The notes under the pieces were generated by a model. It was not told where the DNA came from, did not search any database, and saw nothing but the letters and a program-made list of their open reading frames with translations. 50,646 bases of DNA from Pelagibacteraceae bacterium (GTDB taxonomy: Bacteria > Pseudomonadota > Alphaproteobacteria > HIMB59): contig VTPN01000006.1 of NCBI GenBank assembly GCA_008638215.1, forward strand, positions 1 through 50,646, read 5' to 3'. The translations under genes and the position numbers were made by a program. Position 1 is the stretch's first letter; each line of letters begins with the position of its first letter. Positions 1 through 8,559 of the stretch are shown here, in pieces.

Positions 1-1220
1 AACAAAAAGTACTAGGCAAAACTATTGAGGATCATCTGAGGATGGCGGTGTGTTATTGGCACACCTTCAATTGGCCTGGTAATGATCCCTTTGGAGGCCA
101 AACTTTCTTAAGGCCTTGGATGAATCAACAAGATGCTATCAATCAAGCGATTGATAAAATGGAAAATGCTTTCTCTTTTTTTGATAAACTCGACATTCCT
201 TATTTCTGTTTTCATGATGTCGATATTGCACCCGAGGGTAACAACTTTTCTGAAACTGAAAAAATTCAAAAAACAATAGTTGATTTAATTTCTAAAAAAC
301 TTGAGACATCAAAAGTAAAATTATTATGGGGCACTGCTAATTTATTCAGTCATAGAAGATATATGGCAGGAGCTGCTACAAACCCTAACCCAGATATTTT
401 CCAATATGCTGCAGCGCAGGTAAAAATGTGTATTGAAAATACTCATTTATTAGGTGGACAAAACTATGTTTTATGGGGAGGTCGAGAAGGCTACGAAACA
501 ATTTTAAACACCAACATGAAGCAGGAGTTTGATCAACTAGGTCGTTTTTTGAGTATGGTTGCAGAACATAAACACAAAATTGGATTTAAAGGTAATTTGC
601 TCATTGAACCCAAACCTCATGAGCCCACTAAACATCAATATGATTTTGACTCAGCTAATGTTTTTGCGTTTCTTCAAAAGTATGGATTAGAAAAAGAATT
701 CAAACTTAATATCGAAGTTAATCATGCCATATTAGCTAAACACTCTTTTGAACATGAAATCGCATACGCTTTAGCAAATGATATTTTTGGAAGTATTGAC
801 ATCAACCGAGGAGATTATTTAGTTGGTTGGGATACGGATCAGTTCCCTAATAATACCGAAGAGCTTTTATTGCCATTCTATTATATCTTCAAAGACCAAG
901 GATTAGGAAGTGGCGGTCTTAATATGGATGCCAAAATAAGACGACAATCCATAGATCCAGAAGATTTATTTTATGCTCATATTGGAGCGATGGATACTTG
1001 TGCAAGAACACTCCTCGCAGTAGAGAGAATGATTAATGATGGTTCTTATGAAAAGTTTTTACAAAAAAGATATGAAAATTGGTCTCAAAATAAAGTTTTA
1101 ATGGACTCTGCCTCATTGGAAACTATCTATGAAAAGGTTAAATCAGACGATATTAACCCACAACCTCAGTCGGGTAGACAAGAGTATCTTGAAAATCTTC
1201 TAAACTCTTATATTCAATAA
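1..1220 (+). CDS. xylA: Xylose isomerase, 5' end cut by window edge
   Basis: Interconverts D-xylose and D-xylulose (or a related aldose/ketose pair) in the cytoplasm. The reading frame is open from base 3, and codons before the ATG at 42 read as conserved XylA sequence ([11 protein letters not shown]), so that ATG is internal and about 30 N-terminal residues lie outside the window. Numbered from that Met, catalytic His58 and Asp61 sit in FCFHDVD, metal-site Glu189 and Lys191 in IEPKP, Glu225 and His228 in EVNH, then Asp253, Asp264, Asp266 and Asp296. All expected metal ligands are present, so the enzyme looks active. The HAD gene follows 3 bases after the stop, suggesting one operon. No xylulokinase is seen downstream; it may lie upstream or be absent. 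Confidence 0.95.
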   Translation, partial: QKVLGKTIEDHLRMAVCYWHTFNWPGNDPFGGQTFLRPWMNQQDAINQAIDKMENAFSFFDKLDIPYFCFHDVDIAPEGNNFSETEKIQKTIVDLISKKLETSKVKLLWGTANLFSHRRYMAGAATNPNPDIFQYAAAQVKMCIENTHLLGGQNYVLWGGREGYETILNTNMKQEFDQLGRFLSMVAEHKHKIGFKGNLLIEPKPHEPTKHQYDFDSANVFAFLQKYGLEKEFKLNIEVNHAILAKHSFEHEIAYALANDIFGSIDINRGDYLVGWDTDQFPNNTEELLLPFYYIFKDQGLGSGGLNMDAKIRRQSIDPEDLFYAHIGAMDTCARTLLAVERMINDGSYEKFLQKRYENWSQNKVLMDSASLETIYEKVKSDDINPQPQSGRQEYLENLLNSYIQ

Positions 1221-1223
1221 TCA

Positions 1224-1826
1224 ATGACAGTTAAAAAATTTTTATTTGATTTGGGGAATGTTTTCTTTGATTGGAACCCAGAGAGGGTATTGAAACCAAT
1301 TTTTAATGATGATGAGAGAATGAATTTTTTTATTAATAATATTTCTTTTCCTTTATTGGATACCCGATGTGATGCGGGTATAACTATTGAAGTTGCTGTT
1401 AATGATGCAATTAAAAAATTCCCTGATTTTGAAAATGAAATTAAACTATACTATCCCAATCATGGCAATATGGTAGGAGGCTTTTTTCAAAAGACTGTAG
1501 ATATTTTTTATAAACTCAAAGAACTAAATTATCCTTGCTATATTTTATCAAATTGGTCCGCAGAAACATATGAAGGAATGGAGGAAAAATATCCATTTTT
1601 AAAAGACTTTGAGGGTAAAATCATTTCAGGAAGAGATTTTTTGATTAAGCCTGATCCGGCGATCTATGAATTAGCCATTAGCAGATTTGATTTAGTGCCG
1701 CAAGAGACTTTATTTATTGATGATCGCCTTGATAATATTGAAGCTGCGCAAAAATTAAATTTTCAAATCATTCACCTTACAGACCCCTCATTAATTCAAG
1801 AGTTAATTGAACCCTACATTAGTTAG
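1224..1826 (+). CDS. HAD-superfamily hydrolase, YihX-like sugar phosphatase
   Basis: A 200-residue HAD subfamily IA protein, probably a small-molecule phosphatase. Motif I is FDLGNV with nucleophile Asp9, the form typical of YihX-like alpha-glucose-1-phosphatases. Motif II is Ser109-Asn110 in ILSNWS, motif III Lys142 in IKPDP, and motif IV Asp166-Asp167 with Asn171. A helical cap lies between motifs I and II. It starts 3 bases after xylA and its TAG overlaps the next GTG start by one base, so the three genes are probably translated together. The context suggests dephosphorylation of a sugar phosphate made in this locus, but the substrate cannot be read from sequence. Confidence 0.88.
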   Translation: MTVKKFLFDLGNVFFDWNPERVLKPIFNDDERMNFFINNISFPLLDTRCDAGITIEVAVNDAIKKFPDFENEIKLYYPNHGNMVGGFFQKTVDIFYKLKELNYPCYILSNWSAETYEGMEEKYPFLKDFEGKIISGRDFLIKPDPAIYELAISRFDLVPQETLFIDDRLDNIEAAQKLNFQIIHLTDPSLIQELIEPYIS

Positions 1827-2779
1827 TGTTTAAATTAGACAATAAGCTCGGGTTAGGCTTAGCGGCATTAGGTAGACCAGGTTATATTACTCTTGGCCAT
1901 CATCAAAATATTGGTGATGACAAATCAAAAGATAATATGAGAAATCAATGCCATAGAGTCCTCAATTTCGCTTATGAAAAAGGTATTCGATATTTTGATG
2001 TTGCTAGAGTTTATGGAGAGTCAGAGGAGTTTTTGTCCTCTTGGATTAGAAAACAAAATCAATTTGCTGGATTTGTGGGTTCTAAATGGGGCTATGAATA
2101 TTTAGCAGAATGGAATGTGGAGACAGACCAACATGAGAGAAAAGACCACTCACATCCTTTTTTGAAAAAACAATGGGTAGAGACAAGAATGAATCTTGGC
2201 AAAAGCATCGATCTTTACCAAATTCACTCCGTAACTCCTGAAAGTAGTGTCTTACAAGATAAAGATGTTTTAAAAGAACTTCACACTATTAAAAAAGGAG
2301 GGGTGGATATAGGAATTTCTACCAGTGGTCCTCAACAAAAAGAAACAATTACAGAATTATTGGAGGTCAACAAAAGCGAAAAATTATTTACTTTTATTCA
2401 ATGCACCATCAATATTTTTGAACAATCTTGTATAGAAAGTTTGAAGAAGGCCTCAGATCAAGGAATAAATGTTATTGCCAAAGAAATTTTCGCTAACGGC
2501 AGACTCACAGAGTTGAATGTTAATTTACATCAAGAAAATTTTTTAGAAATAAATAAAGTTGCATTAAAATTAAATATAACAATAGAAGATTTGGCTTTGA
2601 TATGGGTTTATCAATTACCATTTGTCAAAATTGTTTTGACCGGCGCATCGACAATTGATCAAATAGAGAGAAATATAAATTCTCTAAATAAAATTAAAAT
2701 CGATCTTCCCTCTTTAAATAATTTCCAACTTTCCCAAACAGACTATTGGAATACTAGAAAATCTTTATCTTGGAATTAA
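1826..2779 (+). CDS. Aldo/keto reductase
   Basis: An NAD(P)-dependent oxidoreductase of the AKR TIM-barrel family, 317 residues. The catalytic tetrad is intact: Asp58 and Tyr63 in FDVARVYG, Lys87 in VGSKWG and His134 in LYQIHS. The start is GTG, overlapping the HAD stop by one base; no ATG is available before the conserved barrel. The overall pattern resembles the sugar-dehydrogenase AKRs (L-fucose or D-threo-aldose type) more than drug-reducing AKRs, which is inference. Its stop lies directly against the stop of the convergent Gfo/Idh gene with no terminator hairpin visible between them. It probably oxidises or reduces a sugar from the local importer. Confidence 0.9.
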   Translation: MFKLDNKLGLGLAALGRPGYITLGHHQNIGDDKSKDNMRNQCHRVLNFAYEKGIRYFDVARVYGESEEFLSSWIRKQNQFAGFVGSKWGYEYLAEWNVETDQHERKDHSHPFLKKQWVETRMNLGKSIDLYQIHSVTPESSVLQDKDVLKELHTIKKGGVDIGISTSGPQQKETITELLEVNKSEKLFTFIQCTINIFEQSCIESLKKASDQGINVIAKEIFANGRLTELNVNLHQENFLEINKVALKLNITIEDLALIWVYQLPFVKIVLTGASTIDQIERNINSLNKIKIDLPSLNNFQLSQTDYWNTRKSLSWN

Positions 2780-3934
2780 TTAAAAATTTACCCAAGAGGA
2801 ATTAGACGCATTCGAAGCAATGGATCTTTCAATAAATCTTATGCCTTCCAATCCATCTTCCACTTTTGGAAAAAGATATTTTTTAGGATCATAATTCCCC
2901 TTATTAAAACTAATGATTGCATCTGCAACTTCAGTGTAAATATTTGCAAATCCCTCAAGGTATCCCTCCGGATGTCCAGGAGGGATTCTTGTTACATCAT
3001 TAGCTAATTGTAACGAACCAGCTCCTCCACGAGTAATTTTTCTTTTTGGCTCACCAAATGGAGTGAAGTATAAATAGTTAGGGTCTTCTTGACACCATTC
3101 TAGCCCACCTTTATCTCCATATATTCTAATCATTAGATGATTTTCATTTCCAGGAGCTACTTGAGAAGACCAAATCGTTCCTTTGGCGCCTCCTTGAAAA
3201 CGAATTGAAATTTGAGCATTATCATCCAGTTGTCTGCCAGATACAAAGCTTGTTAATTCCGCATTGATTTCGTGAGGTTCTAGCCCTGTGATAAATCGAA
3301 TGAGGTTAAATGCATGAGTTCCAATATCACCAATACATCCTCCACCCCCAGATTGAGCAGGATCAGTCCTCCATGATGCTTGCTTGTTACCTCCGCTGTT
3401 ATGCTTATTTTCAAGGTCTTCTGTCAGCCAATCTTGAGCATATTCTGCCTGAATAACACGGATATTGCCAAGATCACCTTTTTCACACATCGCTTTTGCA
3501 TTTCTGACCATTGGATAGCCTGTATAGTTATGAGTAAGAGCGAAAAGAATATTGTTACTTTGTGAAGCTTGAACTAATTCTTCACATTGTTTTAAATTCA
3601 TAGCTAATGGTTTGTCACAGATAATATGGAAACCTTTGCTCATAAATTCCATGGCAATAGGGTGATGCATGTGATTGGGAGTCACGATTGCAACGGCATC
3701 AATTTTATCATCTCGATGACTTTCTTTTTCTGCCATCTCTTGAAAATTTTGGTAATTACGATCCTTATCAATACCTAGTTCCTTACCAGAAGCTAAAGCT
3801 CTTTCCTCATTGGAAGAAAAAGCGCCCGCAACTAATTCGTATCGATTATCTATACGCGATGCAATACGGTGAACTGCTCCGATGAAGGCACCTTGACCCC
3901 CTCCGACCATACCTAATTTAATTTTTTGAACCAT
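2780..3934 (-). CDS. Gfo/Idh/MocA family sugar dehydrogenase
   Basis: An NAD(P)-dependent dehydrogenase of sugars or inositols, 384 residues. The N-terminal Rossmann fold carries GGGQGAFIG at about 11-19. The DKP motif has Lys108, and the C-terminal domain contributes Asp203 and His207 in IGDIGTH, together forming the usual catalytic triad. A TTG one codon upstream (3937) would add one residue; the ATG at 3934 is preferred because AGGA lies about 10 bases upstream. It follows the isomerase-like gene by 4 bases, so the two form a leftward operon divergent from the ABC importer. Such pairs commonly oxidise sugar hydroxyls and rearrange the product; the substrate is not known. Confidence 0.9.
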   Translation of the reverse strand: MVQKIKLGMVGGGQGAFIGAVHRIASRIDNRYELVAGAFSSNEERALASGKELGIDKDRNYQNFQEMAEKESHRDDKIDAVAIVTPNHMHHPIAMEFMSKGFHIICDKPLAMNLKQCEELVQASQSNNILFALTHNYTGYPMVRNAKAMCEKGDLGNIRVIQAEYAQDWLTEDLENKHNSGGNKQASWRTDPAQSGGGGCIGDIGTHAFNLIRFITGLEPHEINAELTSFVSGRQLDDNAQISIRFQGGAKGTIWSSQVAPGNENHLMIRIYGDKGGLEWCQEDPNYLYFTPFGEPKRKITRGGAGSLQLANDVTRIPPGHPEGYLEGFANIYTEVADAIISFNKGNYDPKKYLFPKVEDGLEGIRFIERSIASNASNSSWVNF

Positions 3935-3938
3935 CAAA

Positions 3939-4988
3939 CTATATTCCTAACATCTTTTTATTGGCCGCATCATCTGTCCCTGAGTCTGCAAAATCATCAA
4001 AAGCTTTTTCAGTTTCTCTAATAATATGTTTTTTAATAAATTCAGACCCTTCTCTAGCCCCATCTTCTGGATGCTTTAATGCACACTCCCATTCTAATAC
4101 CGCCCAACCATCAAATCCATAAGTAGTGAGTTTAGAAAAAATAGATTTAAAATCTACTTGTCCATCGCCAAGAGATCTAAATCTGCCAGCTCGCTCTTTC
4201 CAAGATTGAAAACCTCCGTAAACACCTTGTCTTCCAGAAGGATTTAATTCGGCGTCTTTAACATGAAACATTTTTATCTTTTCATGATAAATATCAATAT
4301 TTTCAAGATAATCTAAATGTTGAAGGACGTAATGACTTGGATCATATAACATATTGCATCTAGAATGATTACCAACTCTATCTAAGAACATTTCAAAAGT
4401 AACACCATCATGAAGATCTTCGCCAGGATGAATTTCATAACATAAGTTTACTCCACATTGATCAAATTCATCTAAAATGGGCTTCCATCTTTTGGCTAGT
4501 TCATCGAATGCAGTTTCTACTAAACCAGCAGGTCTTTGAGGCCATGGATAAACATAAGGCCAAGCTAGAGCTCCAGAAAAAGTTACATGTTCAGTGAGGC
4601 CTAAATTTTTTGAGGCTTTGGCGGCCATCATAAGTTGATTAACGGCCCATTTCTGTCTTGCTTTAGGATTGTTTCTTACTTCAGGGGCGGCAAATCCATC
4701 AAAGGCAATATCATATGCTGGATGTACGGCTACTAGCTGTCCTTGAAGGTGCGTTGATAATTCTGTTAAAGATAATCCATAGGATGACAAAGTACCTTTG
4801 ATTTCATCGCAGTAATCTTTACTTTCCGATGCTTGTTTTATATCAAAGAGTCTAGCGTCCCAGCTTGGAATTTGAACTCCTATATACCCAAGGTCACTTG
4901 CCCATTTAGAAATATTTTCAAGGTTGTTGAATGGTGCTTGATCACCGGCAAATTGTGCTAAAAAAATAGCAGGTCCTTTGATAGACAT
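3939..4988 (-). CDS. Sugar phosphate isomerase/epimerase-like TIM barrel
   Basis: A 349-residue member of the xylose isomerase-like/AP endonuclease 2 fold (COG1082 type). Likely metal ligands are Glu185 and His187 in YEIHPGE, Asp216 and His219 in YDPSHY, His242 and Asp245 in FHVKD, and Glu299 in LEWE. A frame extends to a TTG at 5003, but the ATG at 4988 is the better start, with a perfect GGAGG at 4997-5001 and an 8-base spacer. It precedes the Gfo/Idh gene, a pairing typical of sugar or polyol catabolic operons. It shares its upstream region with the ABC importer operon, so joint control by the carbohydrate is likely. The reaction (isomerase, epimerase or lyase) is unknown. Confidence 0.87.
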   Translation of the reverse strand: MSIKGPAIFLAQFAGDQAPFNNLENISKWASDLGYIGVQIPSWDARLFDIKQASESKDYCDEIKGTLSSYGLSLTELSTHLQGQLVAVHPAYDIAFDGFAAPEVRNNPKARQKWAVNQLMMAAKASKNLGLTEHVTFSGALAWPYVYPWPQRPAGLVETAFDELAKRWKPILDEFDQCGVNLCYEIHPGEDLHDGVTFEMFLDRVGNHSRCNMLYDPSHYVLQHLDYLENIDIYHEKIKMFHVKDAELNPSGRQGVYGGFQSWKERAGRFRSLGDGQVDFKSIFSKLTTYGFDGWAVLEWECALKHPEDGAREGSEFIKKHIIRETEKAFDDFADSGTDDAANKKMLGI

Positions 4989-5149
4989 CTTAATTTCCTC
5001 CAATTTAATTGTAATACAGAGTTTTGAAAATAAAAAACATTTTTTGTATCATGAAGATCAGTCATGATCAGTCATGACAAATAAGCATATTTTAAATAAT
5101 TAAAATTTGTATATTGTATTCTTAATTTATCATCAATAAGGAGGAACCG
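4989..5149. promoter_or_regulatory. Divergent control region with TCATGA repeats
   Basis: This 161-base region separates the leftward isomerase/dehydrogenase pair from the rightward ABC importer operon. It contains TCATGA three times (5049-5054, 5062-5067, 5072-5077), a direct repeat of GATCAGTCATGA-type sequence, and a perfect 8-base palindrome GTCATGAC at 5071-5078. This looks like an operator for a dimeric regulator, though no regulator gene is nearby. The importer side has a strong AAGGAGG ribosome site about 6 bases before ATG 5150. The isomerase side has GGAGG. No confident -35/-10 pair could be assigned. Confidence 0.55.
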
Positions 5150-6460
5150 ATGAAAAAATTACTATCTATTTTTTTAATCCCTGTTTTCACCTTACTTTTT
5201 ACTTTTAATGTTAAAGCTGAGTCTTTGACTCTTGGTTGGGCCGCTTGGGATCCAGCTAATGCTCTACAAGAATTAAGTAAAGAGTTTACGGCCGAAACAG
5301 GTATTGAAATGAACTTCGAGTTTGTTCCATGGACAAGCTTTGCCGATAGAATGTTAAATGAACTTAATAATAAAGGTAAGACATTTGACTTATTAATTGG
5401 AGACTCACAGTGGATTGGTGCTGGAGCAACATATGGTCATTATGTAAAGCTAAATGACTTTTTTGATGCGAACGGTATTTCAATGGACGATTTTAATCCT
5501 GCTACTGTGTATGCTTATTCTACTTGGCCAAAAGGTACCCCAAACTATTATGCGCTTCCAGCGATGGGTGACGCTTTAGCTTGGGCTTATAGAAAAGACT
5601 GGTTTGATAGACCGGAACTTCAAGCAGAATTCAAATCAAAGAATGGTTATGATTTAGGCGTTCCAAAGACCTGGGATGAGCTTTATGACATGTGTACTTT
5701 CTTCCAAGGAAGAGAAATTGACGGTGTTGTAAGATATGGTGCTGCGATTAATACTGAGCGTGGATCTGAAGGTATCACTATGGGCGTAACAGCTGCGATG
5801 TATGCTTGGGGAATGGAATACGAAGATCCAAACAACCCATACTCAATGGATGGTTATTTCAACTCTGCAGCAGCTGCTGAAGCAGTTGAATTCTACAAAA
5901 AAATGTATGATGATTGTGCACCTCCAGGGCACTCAGATGCTTACATGGTAGCCAATCTTGATGCCTATAAGTCTGGACAGGTTGCTTTCCAAATGAACTG
6001 GTATGCATTCTGGCCTGGTGTTTATAAAGAAGACAGTGATGGACGTGAGTCAGGTTTCTTTGCTAACCCTTGTCAAAATGTCTGTGCGGCAACACTTGGT
6101 GGTCAGGGTATCTCTGTTGTGAGTTATTCAGATAAGCAAGACCTTGCACTTGAATATATGAAATGGTTTGCAAGACCAGATATTCAGCAAAAATGGTGGG
6201 ATTTAGGTGGTTATTCATGTCATATGGATGTACTTGGATCTCCTGATTTCGTTGATTCAGCTGTCTATGCTCAAGGTTTCTTAGACTCAATGGGCATCGT
6301 TAAAGATTTCTGGCAAGAGCCTACTTTCGTTGAATTAATGCTTCCAATGCAGGAGCGAATTCACGACTACGTAGTTAATGGTAAAGGTTCTGCCCAAGAA
6401 GCTCTCGATAAAATTATCGAGGACTGGGAAGAAGTCTTTGAAGCTGACGGAAAAATATAA
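5150..6460 (+). CDS. ABC transporter sugar-binding protein (family 1)
   Basis: A periplasmic solute-binding protein of the maltose/UgpB class, 436 residues. It has a clear signal peptide: two lysines, a hydrophobic core, and likely cleavage after Ala23 (VKA). The mature part begins with ESLTLGWAAWDPANALQELSKEF, cut here to the recognisable family-1 N-terminal strand and helix, and is rich in Trp and Tyr, as expected for stacking against sugars. It heads the importer operon behind a strong ribosome site and is followed by an intercistronic hairpin, which often keeps binding-protein mRNA above that of the membrane genes. The locus suggests a sugar or polyol ligand; it cannot be named. Confidence 0.92.
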   Translation: MKKLLSIFLIPVFTLLFTFNVKAESLTLGWAAWDPANALQELSKEFTAETGIEMNFEFVPWTSFADRMLNELNNKGKTFDLLIGDSQWIGAGATYGHYVKLNDFFDANGISMDDFNPATVYAYSTWPKGTPNYYALPAMGDALAWAYRKDWFDRPELQAEFKSKNGYDLGVPKTWDELYDMCTFFQGREIDGVVRYGAAINTERGSEGITMGVTAAMYAWGMEYEDPNNPYSMDGYFNSAAAAEAVEFYKKMYDDCAPPGHSDAYMVANLDAYKSGQVAFQMNWYAFWPGVYKEDSDGRESGFFANPCQNVCAATLGGQGISVVSYSDKQDLALEYMKWFARPDIQQKWWDLGGYSCHMDVLGSPDFVDSAVYAQGFLDSMGIVKDFWQEPTFVELMLPMQERIHDYVVNGKGSAQEALDKIIEDWEEVFEADGKI

Positions 6461-6473
6461 AATATAACAACTA

Positions 6474-6497
6474 TGGGCGGGAGTTCATTCCCGCCCA
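6474..6497 (+). terminator. Intercistronic hairpin after binding-protein gene
   Basis: A 9-bp perfect stem (TGGGCGGGA/TCCCGCCCA) with a 6-base loop GTTCAT lies 13 bases after the binding-protein stop and 21 bases before the first permease. It is strikingly G+C-rich for this genome. The downstream sequence (CTTATATTTCTAA) is only moderately T-rich, so it is more likely a leaky terminator or RNA-stabilising 3' end than a full stop. It would raise binding-protein dosage relative to the permeases. Confidence 0.75.
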
Positions 6498-6518
6498 CTT
6501 ATATTTCTAATTTTATAA

Positions 6519-7421
6519 ATGAAAAGTGCAGTAAAAAACTTTAAAGGATTATCCGACAAAGCTATAGCTTGGATCTTTATTACTCCTACTCTAATTTTAT
6601 TACTTGCCATTAATATTTATCCACTGATCTATGCGATCAGAATGTCTTTTACCAATTTCTATGCCAATAAAATTGGAAGAGAGCCAAAGTTTGTTGGATT
6701 AAAAAACTATCAAAAAATTCTAGGCGATGAGGAGATCTGGGAAAAAATGCAGATCACCGCACACTTCGTTTGCTGGACACTTTTATTACAGGCGCTTATT
6801 GGTTTAGGTTTAGCCCTATTACTAAATCGTAAATTTAAAGGCAATGAGCTACTAACAACTTTAATCGTTTTGCCCATGATGCTTTCACCTGCAGTGGTTG
6901 GGGTATTTTGGACGTATTTATATAACCCTCAGGTCGGACTTTTTAATTATGTTGTCAACTTCTTTTATGACTTTGGTGTTTTTGACATGATTGGATCTAG
7001 CACTTTGGCGCCTTGGTCTATTGTTATTGTTGATACTTGGATGTGGACTCCTTTTACGATGTTAATATGTCTTGCGGGTCTTCGCTCAATTCCAAATTAT
7101 CTTTATGAGGCAGCTGAGGTTGATAGAGCAAGTAAATGGCAACAATTTATTCACATTACTCTGCCATCTGTTTTACCATTTTTGTTACTAGCATTGCTAT
7201 TTAGGGGAATTGAGAACTTTAAAATGTTTGATTTAGTTGTGGAACTTACGTCAGGTGGACCTGGTTCTGCTACAGAACTAGCTTCTATAAATTTAAAAAG
7301 AGAGGCCTTTGAAAAATGGAAAACTGGCTATAGTTCAGCATTTGCGGTCATATTATTTGTTACAATTTTTGGTTTTGGGAACGTTTATGTCAAAGTCATG
7401 AACAAAATTAAGGAGAGATAA
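6519..7421 (+). CDS. Sugar ABC transporter permease, MalF/UgpA type
   Basis: An inner-membrane subunit of the importer, 300 residues with about six transmembrane segments, the first at about 17-38. The cytoplasmic EAA loop that docks on the ATPase is at about 197-220 (YEAAEVDRAS, then LPSVLP). It ends one base before the second permease begins, so the pair is tightly coupled. Length and motif match binding-protein-dependent sugar permeases. It starts with ATG 21 bases after the hairpin; no strong ribosome site is seen before it, which fits lower expression than the binding protein. Confidence 0.93.
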   Translation: MKSAVKNFKGLSDKAIAWIFITPTLILLLAINIYPLIYAIRMSFTNFYANKIGREPKFVGLKNYQKILGDEEIWEKMQITAHFVCWTLLLQALIGLGLALLLNRKFKGNELLTTLIVLPMMLSPAVVGVFWTYLYNPQVGLFNYVVNFFYDFGVFDMIGSSTLAPWSIVIVDTWMWTPFTMLICLAGLRSIPNYLYEAAEVDRASKWQQFIHITLPSVLPFLLLALLFRGIENFKMFDLVVELTSGGPGSATELASINLKREAFEKWKTGYSSAFAVILFVTIFGFGNVYVKVMNKIKER

Positions 7422-8366
7422 ATGGACACTTCTAGATCTCCCCTCGAACCATCAGGTTTTTCAAGAAAATTAGCCGCGACCATCATCATTGTTTACATGG
7501 TGGTCACCTTAATTCCCATTACCTGGATTGTGGCTACAAGCTTTAAGAGTGTGGACAGTGCTATTTCATATCCGCCAGAAGTTTTCTTTGAGCCCTCTTT
7601 GGAAGGGTATGTAAATTTATTTACTAATCGCTCAAGGCAACCTAAAGAATATTTAGACTCTCTTCCTCCTCCCGAGACATGGTACGAAGAGCTAGTTCGT
7701 AGTAGAGAAATGGTAATAACAGGTCCATCAAAATTTATAGGGAGGTATTCTAATTCACTCATTATTGGTTTTGGTGCCACTTTCCTATCTGTATTTTTGG
7801 GTGCATTGGCTGCTTATGCCTTCTCTAGATTTAAAGTCCCACTTAAAGATGATTTAATGTTTTTTATTTTATCAACTCGCATGTTCCCACCTATCGCTGT
7901 TGCTGTCCCTATATTTATCATGTATCGAAAACTTGGATTAGGAGACACTCACCTGGGAATGATTATTTTATATACTGTGGTAAATTTGAGTTTAGCTGTT
8001 TGGTTGCTAAAAGGTTTTATGGATGAAATACCAAAAGAATATGAAGAGGCTGCAATGATTGATGGATACTCTCGAATGCAAGCTTTTTTTAAAGTTGTTT
8101 TGCCTCAAGCCATGACTGGAATTGCAGCTACAGCAATCTTTTGTATGATTTTTTCATGGAATGAATACGCCTTTGCAGTTCTATTAACACAATTTAATGC
8201 TCAAACAGCGCCGCCTTTTATACCAACTATTATCGGAGAGGGAGGACTCGATTGGCCAGCTATCGGAGCGGGCACAACTTTATTTTTAATTCCTGTAATG
8301 ATTTTCACAGTAGTTTTAAGAAAACATTTATTAAGAGGTATTACCTTTGGAGCGGTGAGAAAATAA
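7422..8366 (+). CDS. Sugar ABC transporter permease, MalG/UgpE type
   Basis: The second membrane subunit of the importer, 314 residues. The first transmembrane segment is at about 18-40, and the EAA loop is at about 206-231 (YEEAAMIDGYSR, then LPQAMTG). About 40 extra residues (70-110), rich in Pro and charged side chains, lie between the first two membrane segments, making it longer than most MalG-type permeases. This loop would face the periplasm. GGAGAG precedes the ATG. Its TAA overlaps the ATG of the small membrane-protein gene. Confidence 0.92.
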   Translation: MDTSRSPLEPSGFSRKLAATIIIVYMVVTLIPITWIVATSFKSVDSAISYPPEVFFEPSLEGYVNLFTNRSRQPKEYLDSLPPPETWYEELVRSREMVITGPSKFIGRYSNSLIIGFGATFLSVFLGALAAYAFSRFKVPLKDDLMFFILSTRMFPPIAVAVPIFIMYRKLGLGDTHLGMIILYTVVNLSLAVWLLKGFMDEIPKEYEEAAMIDGYSRMQAFFKVVLPQAMTGIAATAIFCMIFSWNEYAFAVLLTQFNAQTAPPFIPTIIGEGGLDWPAIGAGTTLFLIPVMIFTVVLRKHLLRGITFGAVRK

Positions 8367-8557
8367 TGTCTGAGAAAATAAGTATTTTTCGAAAGATCTT
8401 CAGAAGAGTTATTTGGGAAAATCTTTCTACTGCCCTGATATTAATCGGAGTATTTATGTTAATGCAACCATTTGCGATGTGGATGTATAGTTATTCGTTT
8501 ATTATAATTCTCGTCGGCACTATTGGTTTTATCATTACGAGTCATTTCCCAGATTAA
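8366..8557 (+). CDS. Small two-helix membrane protein of the ABC operon
   Basis: A 63-residue protein with a basic N-terminus (FRKIFRR) and two predicted transmembrane helices at about 19-38 and 42-60. The start chosen is the ATG overlapping the permease stop (TAATG). A longer frame from 8252 would run inside the permease and is rejected. It lies between permease and ATPase genes, 2 bases before the first ATPase. Small membrane proteins in this position occur in glycerol-type importers (the GlpSTPQV system with its DUF2160 protein), so it may be an accessory transporter subunit. That role is inferred from position; the sequence itself is not diagnostic. Confidence 0.75.
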   Translation: MSEKISIFRKIFRRVIWENLSTALILIGVFMLMQPFAMWMYSYSFIIILVGTIGFIITSHFPD

Positions 8558-8559
8558 TT

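Noticed and set aside
3380-3885. Two frames antisense to the Gfo/Idh gene
   Set aside because: Both are shadows of a strongly conserved dehydrogenase gene and encode no recognisable domain.
7493-7780. 95-codon frame antisense to the second permease
   Set aside because: Irregular composition, no start context, and it lies fully under a certain gene.
8252-8365. Upstream extension of the small membrane protein gene
   Set aside because: It runs inside the second permease in another frame. The ATG overlapping the permease stop gives a clean two-helix protein.
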